Positions 49,592-62,188 of a stretch of 64,000 nt of DNA are shown piece after piece (the stretch's first letter is position 1; every line of letters starts with the position of its first letter). Source of the stretch: Pezizomycotina sp. ARF18 (lineage: Eukaryota > Ascomycota); the NCBI GenBank assembly GCA_002224055.1, contig AZLU01000005.1, forward strand, positions 248,001 through 312,000, given 5' to 3'. The notes below the pieces were generated by a model. It was not told the origin of the DNA, searched no databases, and saw nothing but the letters and a program-made list of their open reading frames with translations. The position numbers and the translations under genes are program-made.

Positions 49592-50261
49592 CTACACTAC
49601 ACCCCGACAGTACGTTTCTTGATGAATGACAGATGAGCAGAAACCCTTGATAACGTCTAGAACGGTAACTGCTCCCCCCACGTCCACGGACTCGATGCTG
49701 TCCTCAATACCCTAAAACGAAATCCAACAAATCTTCGTCCCTGTAGTGGTGGTGTTTGACTCGAACGCTTACCTCCACGAGCCCGGGAACAGTCGCAGAT
49801 TCCAACGCAATCTGCGCAATCTGGGTGTCTTGGAGCGGGATAAAGGTGCCAGATTTGGTGTAGAAGCCAAAGTTTTCGACTTTGAACTCGTCTTGCTGCT
49901 TGTTCCTGGTTACGAGGTTTTTGAAGCAGGGGTGGGGATTGAACAGCATGTGTTGGTGCTCTGCGGTCGACTTGCCGCTGCCATCTTGAATCCCTTCTGC
50001 TTCCATGTCTGCTTCCTTTGCGTCGTCGGCTTCGTCGTCGCTACTTTTCAACCAGGCGCTTCACACTCGGGATCCTCCGGGTTTAATGCCGACAGGATTT
50101 AGGAGTAGAGCAGTGCCGATGGGAGATTCTTTAGCGTTACGCGCATCCTGCACAATCGCACGGAAGCGTCGGCGCGTGAGAGAAACGGGGCCCTTGAGCG
50201 TGAGATAGTCGAGCTTGCTCAAGATCTCGACGACAAGTTCCAAGGGGACGGTCAAGAGCAT
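49592..50261 (-). CDS. F-box protein, open except for one in-frame TGA
   Basis: ATG at 50261 gives MLLTVPLELVVEILSKLDYL and TLKGPVSLTRRRFRAIVQDA, an N-terminal F-box nearly identical in design to the fragment at 37.36 kb. The frame is continuous through a single TGA at 50061-50063 into WLKSSDDEADDAKEADMEAE, then KPHP-like FNPHPCFKNLVTRNKQQDEF and FYTKSGTFIPLQDTQIAQIA. A 61-nt intron (49712-49772, GTAAGC...TTTTAG) joins VPGLVE to GIEDSIESVDVGGAVTVLDV, and the stop TAG is at 49592-49594. The product would be about 200 residues, short for an F-box protein. There is no frame change, so the TGA is either a true nonsense mutation, a base error or a recoded codon. The upstream leader holds an AAT microsatellite (50,450-50,485). 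Confidence 0.7.
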
Positions 50262-50453
50262 TGTGAAGTGGATGTAGGGGAGTATGAGCGATAGCATAAA
50301 GTACGTTTTGAAAGGCTGGTAAAGGTGATCGTACTGTGGTTGTTCAAATTGAATAGATATAGGGAATATTTCTTGGATGATGCCAGTGAAAGAGTGGAAA
50401 TAATAAATACTTAATAAATGAAGAAATGCGCGGTGGAACGAACGAGTACAATA

Positions 50454-50490
<37 letters not shown>

Positions 50491-50628
50491 TAAAAAAAAA
50501 AGGGTCTCAATATTTATGCTAACCTTCTAACCACAGAAACGTGTCGCTTCAATCTCTCTAATCAAGTCACCTAACTTTCTTCCTCGAGCATAGCATTATC
50601 ATCGCCACATACCGTTTCCAGCAGCCAT

Positions 50629-50673
<45 letters not shown>

Positions 50674-51225
50674 GTCCACCGCGTCTCAAGAAGATTCACC
50701 ATCTTCACCGCTATGCCCTTTTTCCATTGAAAGTGCTCATTGGTCGCGGCGCTTATGACCAATTTCTTTGGATATAAGGCTGTTTAGTTGCATCCACGTA
50801 AATTGGTATTGATGGTGATCCCACGATGACGTCAAGTTTCAAGGAATCGATGATCCCGTGGATTCAAGAGGACTAAGGGGTCTTTTGGTATTACCGGCCG
50901 GTAACGTATTTGCATTTCCGTCTAGCTATATTTCCTAGAAACAAGACATTTGAAGAAAAAGTATATCCAAACAGGAACATAAATTCTAATGCAATAATGT
51001 GCATAACAACAAAAGGAAAGAATGCAGCTATAATTGTACAACGAGAGCCAGCTGACTATGAGCTGTTTTGTCTTGTCTTTCCTCCTCTACTTCTCTCTAT
51101 CTATATCGTCCCAAGTTTCTTACTTTTTCTCTCCCTGTAGTAATCGTACAGTGACCATTTCGCTAACTCTCTGCGAAATGACAATAGGCTTCAGACATTC
51201 ACTCGCGTGCGGCGGTTGAAGTCGC
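50262..51225. promoter_or_regulatory. Intergenic with (AAT)n and (CT)19 tracts
   Basis: Upstream region of the minus-strand F-box gene. An AAT microsatellite lies at about 50450-50485 and a 38-bp CT tract at 50633-50670. Pyrimidine tracts of this kind are common in fungal promoters. No specific site is assigned, and there is no gene. Confidence 0.5.
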
Positions 51226-51926
51226 TTAGGTGCACTTCCTCCATTGGAAGCCGATGATGGTCTTGAACGATCCGTCGACGGAGTCGGTGGTCAGCAGACC
51301 GGTGGCCTTCGGGTTCGTGCTCGTGAGGCGCACTTTCCGAGTTGATGTTAAGCAATCCTTGCGCGCCGCACTGCGACCAGACCATGGCTGCGGTGTCAGC
51401 GGAGTCGGTGTACTCGTAGTTCTTTTCGAGAGGGCCCTTCATGGGAGACTGAAGGACGCACTGTCCCTTTTGGCCGGAGAAGTAGTAGGTGGACTGCTGG
51501 GTACCCGTGACACCAGCGTCGAGGGAAGCATACCCTCTGTAGGTGGCATCGAAGAGGGAGTACGAGAAGCCGGCGGGTAGTGGATCTTGATGTTCAGCTG
51601 GCAGTTCTTGCGGTTCTCAGTCCTGCGACACCGGGACCAATGCTAGCGACGTAGTTGTCCATGATCAGGGTGAAGACCTAAGAAAGCAAAACATGTGAGT
51701 TTTCCAATATTCTGGATTGGATGTTACGAGAGTGGAAAGACTAACCTTCCTGTCATCGGAGAACTGCTGGGAGACGGATCCAGCGGGGCAGCCGGTACAC
51801 GTAGCTGATGTTCTCAACGTAGACGGAACTCGGGTCGGGCCCATCCTAGAACTCTGTAAGCTGGGGGTGATCGGAGTAGCGCAGCGAGCCAACGGCGGCG
51901 AGGGTAGCGAGAGTAGAGTAAAGCAT
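51226..51926 (-). CDS. DUF4360-family secreted protein
   Basis: ATG at 51926 gives MLYSTLATLAAVGS, a short signal peptide. The following sequence PQLTEF...CTGCPAGSVSQQFSDDRK leads to an 80-nt intron (51678-51757, GTTAGT...CTTAG) and VFTLIMDNYVASIGPGVA, then RKNCQLNIKIHYPAGFSYS, FDATYRGYASLDAGVTGT and QQSTYYFSGQKGQCVLQSP. GPLEKNYEYTDSADTAAMVW and SQCGAQGLLNINSE follow, and the end is TGLLTTDSVDGSFKTIIGFQ and WRKCT. This order and the Cys positions match the DUF4360 family of about 200-residue fungal secreted proteins of unknown role. The stop is TAA at 51226-51228. At least four frame changes are present, mostly one-base, while the intron and motifs are intact. Identification is confident. Confidence 0.85.
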
Positions 51927-54900
51927 TTTGAGATTTGGAATAGGTGAGTTGCTTGAAAGCTAAACTTTTAATGATTGTTGGAGATGTTTGTATATAGAGA
52001 GAGGAGATGTAGGCTGTACTGAGAAGCTGATGATCCTGTTGATGATGATAGGAAAAGATTGACATGAGAGAATCGACGAGGACTTTTATACTCTCCGGCT
52101 CGTTGTACAAACTAGCCAGAACCGCCTGAGATGCCATATGGGCCTTCCAGGAATGATTTCCCGCGTCCATGTTCAGACCCAGAAGCTTGGAGGGGTAAGG
52201 GTGCATCGTGCATTCGCTCTCTCGTAGGCCTGGAGCCACACCTCGGACTTATTGCTCCCTCCGCACATGGGCCAGGGTAAACACATTTTCTCAAACCTTT
52301 CCATCGTCTGATTTCTGTAATTTCCTTTTTCCTTTTCTTGTTTCCTTGTTCTCGTCTTTCATTGAGAGATGTCTGAAAGGATCGAGATGGCAAAACGGGA
52401 ACTTGTCATGTCCGTCCCTGATTGGTGGTGTCCAGACCGCATTCCTTTCAGGTTCCGAATTCTACCGTGCTGAAGGTCGTACAAGGGTGGCTTATATCGA
52501 TGTACAGCAGGAGAAGGAAAATAAAATAAAAATAACCCATCTTTAGCCGCAGGACACAGAAATGCAGGTACTACTTTGAACCCGAAGTATACCGGTGCTA
52601 TTCTGGGAGTGCGCTGTTTGAAAATGCAATCCTTCAAGGGCGTCTCATAGGTGCGATACGATGGCTAATATGAATTTGGGCATTTTAGTAACTCGCTCTC
52701 TCCGACCTTCTGGATCCTGTCTATGGCTGATTTGGAAATTGGAAGGAAGATCAACTTTCAGTCTGCTTTTCAATATCTCCCCGCCTTGGATTCTTACTTG
52801 TTCGCGAGAAAGTTCCATTTCGCTTTTTTTCTCAGCTCTCCCCAACCAGAGCGCTACGACGGGCCTTCGCCAAGCCGAGCCTACCACCTGAACCATATTG
52901 TACAACGGACATTCAAGACATCCGTTCATATATTATTTTATTATACCTTTTTATAAAAAGATTATTTATATTTATTTATTTCTCGCCCGATTTTATTATA
53001 TATTATTTATTCCTTGTTTGTGGAGTTGGGCGTTCCAAGCTGATGCAAATTGCGGAAGTTCCGTTCGAACTGCCAAAGGCTGGCTAATCTTGAAGGTGAT
53101 GCAATACATCCCTGGAAAGCCAAGATCTCTAACGTGTCGATCTAGAAGTTAGACGAACTGACGGGCGTCGCAAAGAAGCTGAAGCGGATGGAGGATCTTC
53201 TGTGGGCAACCGTTCGATCGTCAGCTCCACCGACCCAGTTATGAATGTTATCTACCGGAGTTCAAATAAAGCAATAGCCTAAATAAGGCTTGACATCGGT
53301 CTTTGGAGGTGGAAAAACGCCATCTTAATCCTTTCGCACTCCCTGGAAGCGCGAAAAAAGGATTAGGAAACAGCAAAAGTTCCAAAAGTTCAGAATATAG
53401 GAATTTGTAGCCTGCGCGGAGACTCAGGCGGCACTCACGATCTAAACTTCCGGCTGACAATTTGACAGAAGTGTTTGTACTTGCCCTTAATACGTCTTCC
53501 CAGGTCAAAGTCTCACTAACGGTTCGGTGGGCCTACCGTTAAATTAGACATTGTTGTTTTAGGGTAATAAGTGACTCCACGGTGAGCCAGTACGTTCTTT
53601 ACGTTCTTATCAGGGAAATGCTGGCAAATCATCCTTACTACTTCCTTTTCTCACCACACCTCGGGTCTAGTCCCTCAAACCATCCATGCTTTCCTCGTTA
53701 CTGTCGGCTGGATGTGAATAGCAGCTAAGTATCCCCAGCCGCAACCCTCGTCCTTGTCGCTCCGGGGTCAAATTCCAGACTATCACCAACTTTTTTTTTT
53801 TTTTTTTTTGTCTTTATTCGGAACATATTCCGCTACATATCCTTCGGAGCGTCCCTCTCTGTCAAAAAAAATAATAGCTTTCATGGCATATATGACATTT
53901 GATCTTCCGAAACATTCAAAAAAGCGACATTAATACACTTCTTCCTTTTGCCGCCGATGCCATAACCACGTCTCTTCCCCGGTTTCCTATTCTATGATCC
54001 CCGCCTGACGTTTTATAAATCAGGCAAAGCGTTAAAGTTTATTGTTTCCGGTCTCCAGGACATAAGCAAGGGCAACGGTTGCCGCTAAGTTAGCTCTGGC
54101 CCCACACATCGCGAACTTCAGTCTGGATAAGGGCTGCAGCTTGCAACTGCTTGCGCGGCATCTTCTTATTCGATGCGTTATTCATAGTATCTTTTCTTTT
54201 TAGTTACCTTTCTTTTCTTCTTTTTTTATGAAAAACAGGAAAACCTTCTTTGCTTATTTCTACCTACTAGTGAGACGGGATGTGCCATATGGCCTTGACC
54301 TGGAAGAGGAATGTCAGGAGGCGTCGTAATTCTCTCCAGGGCCAGTTTCGTGACACTAAAACTCTGAGCGTTAAACGAAACCCAACACGCTCAGATTTTT
54401 TACACAGGTTACTCAACCATCTTGGGGAATAATATCTCAATGGCTACCCGCCGTGAGAAGCTTGGAACATTTTGAGAAAGAGTTAAGAGATATCGTTGAA
54501 GCATTTCTCAAGCCCAAGAAACGGCTAAACAACGACAGGATTGATTACTGTTTTCTCCGAGTTGCTCCTCATTTCCAACTTCTCGAAATGGTCCGGTGAA
54601 TTCGAAGACGGATGTTCAACACTAAACGAAGCTTCCAGACGTATCGACACGGAATTGTAGGCCTACCACAGAGCAAATCCCGCTCCTTGGCATTCTGAAA
54701 TACGACAACGACAGGATGATCGTATCTCGAATCGAAGATGCCTTGACAATTGGGAACTTGAAGCTGATACCTAATTTGCGGATTAGCCGAAAAGCTTCTT
54801 CTGTGATATTATAAAAAAAAACTCCGCAAGGCCAATAAAGTTTTCCATGGTCTCCCCGTGCTACTGCGCCTAGTACAAGTGAACCTCATGGGCTTCGAGG

Positions 54901-56015
54901 GTCGGTGGTGGCTGAGAGAAATGGCTAGATAGATTTTGCCGCTTTTGGCTGATCTTCTAATCCTGGTATATGAGACATGTTCCCCGGACATGGTAGCTCG
55001 ATCTCGAAAGAATATGCGAAAGGGATCGTAAGACGGAATTTCGATACCGTAAGTATATTTATTCTCTTATCTTAAAACTAGTTATGTTGGCAGGACGTTA
55101 TCCTCTGAGACAAGGCCAGAATCCTGTCTAGGGAGGTTTACCGAATGACCGAGCGAATAACGAATAAAATTTGAGCTCGAAGGCAAGTGCGATTCGTTGC
55201 GGGGTTGGAAGATCTCAATCCATGAACCTCGGATCCATGAAAACCAACAATAGGACCTGAAAGGATTAAAATGTTTGTGGCGAGTGTTCAACTGGATCAT
55301 TCTCGCCTCTAAAGCCGCCGACGATCGTGTTTTGTTTCTCGTATAAACGTGAAATCTTTCGCTAACAGGGGCTCTGTCTTAGGAACACAGGGAACATCGT
55401 GAACGTTACTCAAAGTACGGGGAATTTGTCATATGCTTGCAACGCGGCGCCCAAGATCTACGGTTAACGGCGTCGAAACGAACTGTACGCTGAAGACGCT
55501 TTTTTAAATACGGATAAGGAGGCTTCGAACGTTCCGTTTGTTATTTGCCGGGATTTTCTCCGATTCTGTGTTTCACGACAGATCTGTTGAGTAACGAGAC
55601 TAATTGTGTATCACGATGAAGTGATTCGGTGCCGTTCTTCAAGATTTTAGGCATCCACTTCAGGAAACAGTGTTGCCCGAGAAGTTTCCCAAGCTTCGTT
55701 GTGCAGCTGAGGCCCGTTCTGAAAATAGAGTCATTGTTGAGCGTGAATCTTCCAGTTCACTTGTGAGGCATGAAAACCGTCATCCTGACGGTGTTTACTG
55801 GGCTGTTTCAAGCTCTTTCGCTATTAGACCAGGAAGTTTTAGACCCCTCTTGAGGAAATCTATGGTTGCACTGCGAAGCGCCATTGAAACAGAGGCTATT
55901 TGAGACCATGATTTGCTATATCAAGTATCACTACAATTCGTTATGATGCTTTTATGACCTAAGGAAAGCTCAAAGATTATGTGCATACGGTAGCATATTA
56001 CATGTCTACTTAATA
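51927..56015. other. Long intergenic stretch with possible coding remnants
   Basis: About 4.1 kb without a clear gene. A minus-strand segment at about 54,660-54,990 reads GVFFYNITEEAFRLIRKLGI and looks protein-like over about 60 residues, but I cannot assign it. A 19-nt T run lies at 53791-53809. Other open frames (52,645-52,929; 53,248-53,508; 55,670-55,903) have no recognisable features. Confidence 0.4.
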
Positions 56016-57122
56016 CTAGGCGGGATTAAGGGCCTCTTTGCGGTAGTCTATGAAAAGCTTACAGAACGAATGTGTTGATCGGAGCTCTTGTGCACCACAC
56101 AACTCCGCCTCCTTATTCAATGCATCAACCTCAGCTTGGATGTATGCTATCCCAACCTCTTCATTGCATTTCTGTCGCTCGATTTCAATCTCACCGGGGT
56201 AGTATCCTATCAATCCCTCTATCTTGACAGATCCGACGACTTTCTGGTAGAGGTAGTCCATCCTGCTCTTGAACTCTTCGAGCGACATGAAGAGATCTGG
56301 CTTGATCGCGACCAGGAAATGTCCGACATCAGCCTCTTTAGATGGATCGTACGGACCTGTTACTCTCGGCGAAGGCCGACCCCGATAACACTCCCGAAAA
56401 TACATCCATCATCACGCCAGCGCCGAACCTTTAGGTCCGCCCATTGGGAGCATTACACCTTTAAGGCTTCCGCGGTCGTCCGTCCGTCTCCCTTCGCCAT
56501 CTAGCGCCCGTCTTCCGGTATCTTCTCACCTCTGCGAAGCGTTATATATCTTCCCCTTGCAGCGACGCTAGCGCCATATCCACGACAAATGGTACCGTTT
56601 ACCAGCCGGAAACCGCACGCGATAGGGCTCACGCCAACATCTTCTCTTGCCGCCAAAGACGGGAAGCGCGGGCTAGAGTTCGTGAACACGAGGCTCATCA
56701 TGTTCCGCTCTATGGCGCGGAGCACGTAGCTCGCGCTCATGCCGAAATGATTGCTGTGTTGGACGCTGACCATGCCGACGCCGTACGTCTCCGCCATGTC
56801 GCAGGCGGCGTCTATGCCCATCATCCGGAGAGGAAGCCGAAGGAGTTTTGCCGTCGATCTGAGCGACGACGGGAGTGATCTGCTTCAGCGTTGGAGACGC
56901 GCCGGGTCGAGGACCCCTTGCGGATGCGTTTTAGATAAGAAGGTATACGGTTTATGCCGTGCGTATCGACGCCGCGGAGGTCTGCCTCGACGAGGCAGCG
57001 CGCTACTATGGCGGCATTGTTGGCGGGACGCCATTGCGCTCTAAGAGTGTGGCGACGAACGTGCGTGCGTCTTCAGGGTTACAATAGATGTAGCTCAGCT
57101 TTTCTTCGCCTTGTTCAGCCAT
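56016..57122 (-). CDS. Ldh2-type malate/L-lactate dehydrogenase family oxidoreductase
   Basis: ATG at 57122 opens MAEQGEEKLSYIYCNPEDAR, followed by LVEADLRGVDTHGINRIPSY, the conserved N-terminal signature of the family (E-A-D-x-x-G-V-x-T-H-G). The Rossmann-like NAD-binding part follows with YGVGMVSVQHSNHFGMSASY, whose HSNHFG (rc 56741-56758) carries the catalytic histidine, then RNMMSLVFTNSSPRFPSLAA. Near the C-terminus VTGPYDPSKEADVGHFLVAI and SLEEFKSRMDYLYQKVVGS are typical of the fungal/bacterial branch. The stop is at 56016. The family oxidises 2-hydroxy acids such as malate, lactate or sulfolactate with NAD(P); the substrate is not predictable here. Length of about 355-360 residues fits. 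Frame changes lie near 57,035, 56,840, 56,530 and 56,430; key residues are intact. No operon-like partner. Confidence 0.85.
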
Positions 57123-58386
57123 AATTATGGTTATGGATTATGGATTGGTTACGAAAGGAGAAGGTCAAGAAAGATGAAGGTCCATACGACGAGTGTTTTC
57201 GTTTTTATAGAGTTTTGTATAACTCGTCAAAAGGCATTGTAGGTCAGATCATGCCTAGAGACAAACGTTGTGTCTGATTCTGTGGCGAAACAAAATAGTA
57301 CTGTATCGGACGTCCGATTAACGCCGAAAACCCTCCCGCGCCTCGTGTCGGTGCCATGAGAACCTCAGTGCAGAAGGATTGTAAGTCGAAATTTCCATCC
57401 TTTCTCGAACGATTTTCGCCCTTTTATTAATTTGCACATAGCATTACCTCAAGCCTACATTATTTGAAGGGCATTTAACCGCATTATTCCTTGAAACATC
57501 ACATCGTTGCCCTTCGTAGCTCAAAGCTCGTCTAGAAGAGGAAGTAACTCGGAAAAATTGTAATCATGAGAATTATCGATAAAGCGGGCTGGTTTCGAAA
57601 CGACAGCCTTAGTTTCAGGGTCTTCTAAGCCAAGCAAAAATGAGCTTTTGGTAGTATAATGCCTTAAGGTGTATATCTAAATCTCCTATAGATAAACACG
57701 AGATTATGCATAATGAAGGCTCGCATGCGGTATGGTAACGTCTGGTTTCATATAAACGTTCGCTAAATGTTGTAATGCTGAATCCTGATCTCGCTCGCCT
57801 TATGACTCGATATGTACGTTACCGCGTTATAACTTTATCAGACCGGACGATTTTTTTAAGGAGATTTGACTTTTTCCTGCACACAGGTGTTGATATCCTC
57901 CTAAATTTAAGGTATGCAAGTCCAAGGTGAAGGCATAGATGCCCTGGCAAGTCTATTCAAGTGCGACGTACACGACCACTGCAGGGCATTTTTATGTCTT
58001 TACAAGCCACGGAACGTCTAGTTAGCTACTCGAGATATCGTTTACTGCGCCATTATAGGTGATGTTACAAGAACGATCATGCTATATCCTTCGCATCTAT
58101 GACACGAGTTTGGAGTCATGCCTATCGACCATGGATCGTTCAGGACGCGATGTATAAAGACAGCGATAGTCCATCCGTTTGAAGACGACAGTGCAGACTC
58201 AACTGAGCCCAGGATCACCAGTCGCGCGGTTGTCTAACGCCTCCGCATTTCTTTACAGACGCATCTTGTGTCGTTCACTCTCTTATTTTTCGATTCGTTC
58301 ATTCGTTTGTTCGTTTGTTCCTTCACACTTATTCTTTTATTTCACCTTCGTAGTTACTTCGTTAGTCCTTATAAAATATACTGAAA
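57123..58386. other. Divergent intergenic region, no gene seen
   Basis: About 1.26 kb between the Ldh2-type gene and the metallopeptidase gene; it presumably contains both promoters. C/T-rich leader sequence (58,260-58,340) directly precedes the peptidase ATG. Confidence 0.5.
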
Positions 58387-59318
58387 ATGCATATCAACTA
58401 CGTTTCCATACTTGCCTCCGTCGCTGGGCTGGCTATGCTCACCCCTCTTGCATCTGCAGCGCCGGCGAAGGATTTCATGCTCGGCAAGCGTGCCATCAAG
58501 ATCGATGATACTTGCACAGCGGCACAGACAGAGGTCATCCAGGAGCCTTGAAGACCGTCACAAGATGCTTACATACGCCACCGAGATGAAAATCACGGAT
58601 CCAGCATACAAGCGGTACATGGACTCGGATGAGCGGGCTAATGAAAAGGGAGCGATCTGGAAGATCGTGACCACCCGCATCGCCGCCGCGGCCGCAGCTA
58701 CCGCTCCGGTGGGAAGCAAAGACCTGACCATTCCTGCCACGATGACGACGACGACCACTGCTCCGACGGACAGGGCGCGGAAATCGACCAGGAGAACTTC
58801 ACCATGCACATATGCCCTACTTCTTCGAAAGTCAGATGGTTAGGGGACGTTCCATTGAGCAGGTCATGATCCAGGAGCGACCATGCAAGGACTCCATAAC
58901 GAAAGCCAAGAGGATCAGCCGGTTCATGAACAACGCAGAAACCCTAGTGCACGAGATCATGCACGTCACGTGGACCGACGAGAAGCTCCCCAGCCCCGTC
59001 GTCGGGGACTGTTTCTACGACCGTTCTGGTGCGCTCAGGGAACCAAATATAGAAGAGGTTCGGGCGCTTACAACGCCGATTCCTACGGTGGATGTTCATG
59101 GCCTCTACCTGAACAAGGAGTGTGGCACGAACCTCGACTGGCACGATGAGAACCAGTACTACTTGACGCTAAGCAGCAGCCGATGGGTCTCCTTCAGGAT
59201 TTCTACCACAACTGCGAGCTCGATGATGCTCCGGACGACGACATCTTCACTGAGCTTCCGCGACACCCCGAGCGACAATGAGGACGATGACAATAGTTTT
59301 AGTGGCTGGGTATTATAG
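58387..59318 (+). CDS. Secreted zinc metallopeptidase (HExxH, M35-like)
   Basis: ATG at 58387 gives MHINYVSILASVAGLAMLTP and LASAAPAKDFMLGKR, a signal peptide followed by a Lys-Arg site that could end a propeptide. Next come DDTCTAAQTEVIQE, then, after a frame change, MLTYATEMKITDPAYKRYMD and later FTMHICPTYFESQMVRGRSI. The zinc motif HEIMH is at 58950-58964 within ETLVHEIMHVTW. Downstream a frame change leads to AYNADSYGG, the position where M35-like peptidases carry the NADSY/GTxDxxYG-type element with the third ligand. The end is acidic (SDNEDDDNSFSGWVL) with a stop at 59318. Length of about 305 residues fits the group. At least three frame changes are present. It probably acts in the extracellular space as an endopeptidase; M35 versus a related HExxH family is not settled. 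Confidence 0.75.
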
Positions 59319-60164
59319 TTCTCTAAGTATAATCAGCGGAGGTCTTTGTGGTTTTAACAGCCTATAAACTATGTCTATTCTGCTATAATCATAATGTATA
59401 AGGAAAATAAACAACCAAATAGACAAAGAATACCCTCAATATATTCTCACCTATTTTCTCAATAGCATAGATTAGCCGTGACCCCCACTTCATAAGGGTA
59501 TCGTGGTAAATATAGTGATTGTGTACGCGCTTCCCTAATACTTCCTCGAGGTGAACTTGAAGATCTTAATTATGGAAGCGACATTTAGATTACTAAGCGG
59601 TTCAATCTATTATCTTTATGTGTCTGCGATCTGCTTCTGTCTCCACAAATCATCGCAATTTTTGGTCGCAAGTTACACCAATAGTGTGGGGGTTTTGGAT
59701 ATCGCTATCTTATATCAGCTGCTTCCCTCTAAATTTAGTAAATAATCGTGCAGGTCTTGGTTCAACTTACACCGCTGAGGATGGGGGGGAGACTGTTGGT
59801 CTCCGTGGCAAACCACCTTTTCAGATATAATATTGACACTTTTCAGACTAAAGCATAGTTTATATCCGGTCGTTGATCAACCGGTGTCTTTTCAAGCAAT
59901 GCCCATGCTTCAGATATAAAAGGTCTTCTGTCAATAGATAAGGGCTAGGGGTCGGATATTCTTGTAAATGATCCTTGCCATCGCGTTATATTATGCGTCC
60001 CTTCTTCGTAAGCACCTCGATATCTTCAGACTCCGACCCCAAAAAATGTGGCGCGCTTATCAAGCCATTGTTAGTAACAGCCGCAGTACTTCAGCAGTTC
60101 ACTACTTTTCCCCTTCAGTCAGTTTTCGTAAACACAAGTAGCCAATCTGATAGGATATTTTGAG
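59319..60164. other. Intergenic, no gene seen
   Basis: About 850 bp, AT-rich just after the peptidase stop (likely 3' UTR/terminator). Nothing else recognised. Confidence 0.5.
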
Positions 60165-60869
60165 ATTATGATCTGGAGATTGTAGCGCTTTGTCTTGTGT
60201 TAGCGTATATACGGATCGAATGGCGACACATTTCAGAGCATGGAGGGAAATCTTACTTGTATGTGCCTACTTTATCAACGTGGTATACGCGGTAATCACC
60301 ATCCCATTCATCGGCAAATTGTCAAACATCCGAGACATTCGCTATAAACTTTCGATATAATAGGGATAATCCGTTGAACTGCTCTGCCAAATCTTGGACG
60401 TGGTTTTACACCCAGTCAGGCATAAGCATGGCTAGTGATATCCTCGTCTATACTATTCCCATCGCGATCGTGACACAGCTTCGAAACCTGGATACTGTGC
60501 AAAAAGTCGGTGTTGCCGCGATGTTTGCGGCCGGTCTTATTCAATGCTCTCACGCTGGCGGCGTTCGTGGCCGAACCTGCAATCGCAAACCAGTCAGGTT
60601 GGGCGTTCAGCAACGAGCGAAACATGTTTGGAGTGGAGTTCTTCGTTAAAGCGCTACAGGTCCCAACGGCGATAATAACCGTCTGCGCGCCGCGGCCGCG
60701 CATGCTCTAGGGGGTGGAAGTCTGCCAGGAAGATTACGGACACCCTGTCAAGATCAAGGAGGATGGTAAGCCGTTGGAGAAGGATGCAAACGAAACTGAA
60801 AGCACGAAAGTAACTAATGAAGACGTAAAGAGTATGTCACACGACGTCGAAAAGGGTCCCGAGGGATGA
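60165..60869 (+). pseudogene. Rhodopsin-domain membrane protein remnant, copy 1
   Basis: Plus-strand remnant. It begins around IVALCLVLAYIRI, then FRAWREILLVCAYFINVVYA (second helix), a loop, and WTWFYTQSGISMASDILVYT and IPIAIVTQLRNLDTVQKVGV, the conserved late helix plus LRNL loop of the fungal rhodopsin domain. A further helix AAMFAAGLI and the segment FGVEFFVKALQVPTAIITV follow, with a charged tail (KIKEDGKPLEKDANETESTK) ending at TGA 60867-60869. The middle helices normally found between the second and sixth are missing, so it looks internally deleted; several frame changes occur. It pairs with the copy at 62.2-63.4 kb. Confidence 0.6.
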
Positions 60870-62188
60870 GATTTCGAGGCCAACTTCAAGTTTACGTTAA
60901 GCGGAATTTACAAAATGTTCGATCGCTATCGCTTCAGAATTACTGCTGGAAAACAATATCATTGTTAAAATCCCAAGAAGATATTAATATTGATTAAAGA
61001 AACGCTTTGAATCTTATGCTATTACTATTGGAATCTTACGATCATTGAAATCCAGCACGGACCAACTGTGATAGTGGCGCCTATCACGTTGCATACCAAG
61101 CCAACGATACATTCCATTCGACGGAAGAAGATTACGATCGCGAACCTTGTTAGAAGCTAATGCAGACTAAATGCAAGTATGGCGCAAATTCGAGTTTTGC
61201 AAAAAAGTTCATGAAGCTGTAAGGGGCGGTGAGGCCCACAGCGAGGGCATGGATAGATATTACGGGGTGAAAATGGTCTGGTCTGCCATTGGCCAAAAGT
61301 CCGGCGCTTCGGAGGTTGCCCAACTGATGATCCCAAAAATTATAACAATCACATTGTTGTTGTCGCTCACAGAAAACCTATATTGCAATTTTTGATCTAC
61401 CATTGGATCTAAAAAAGTAGCGATGGTTTGAAGGTTATAGCCAGTTTCGTTTGAACTGAGAAGTGGGAGTTCTAGACTTAGGGAAAATACTTCCTCCCAA
61501 GTATGTGTTGCTCGTATTTCTTGACGATGTGACTCGAGTCCTCCAGTTTCTGCCGTGATTCCGGCTCTAGCCTTGCTCGCATTGCGAGAGACTTTCGAAT
61601 TCATCGCGATTTCTTCCTTGTTAATGCAATGTTCCACGTTTTAACCAGTCAGGCCTATGAATAAACGATCGCATCCGAAAGTCGTCCGAATAACCTGGTG
61701 TTTCTGTTGTAATAACGGTATCTTCCCCTTGTGCCAGATGATTCGTTGAATTCCCGGACTGGCCACTTTATATCCAATATGAATATCCCAAAACAAATAT
61801 CCCTTCTATGTACCACGATCAGCAGGAACCCCACTTAGAGTCGCAATTTTAGCGAGAGGAGAGCAAACGTATTCCTACGAGGAACCGTACTACTTCTCCG
61901 GAAGTTATCCTAGATAGTAAACCACGTTGATATTCATGCCTCAGTTTTTCGCGAAAATTATATCTCATCAAGCGAGACGTAAATCCGGCATCGAGTCATG
62001 GTAACTAGAATACACGAGGACAAGAATGATATTCAGGAATGAATATTTGCTTCTTTCAATCAGTTTACAACTACTTGAAGTACGATATTCTCTACTCTTG
62101 AATATTTCATAGCCGCTCTATTTGATATGTTTGGAGAATATGTGGTATTCATACCAGGGCATCGTAAGTAAATTCAAGTTTATACTTT
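60870..62188. other. Intergenic; one 125-codon minus ORF of unknown status
   Basis: No recognised gene. The minus-strand frame at 61260-61637 (MEHCINKEEIAMNSKVSRNA...) is open for 125 codons with ordinary composition (THTWEEVFSLSLELPLLSSN); it has no recognisable motif and may be a gene fragment or chance. Confidence 0.4.
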
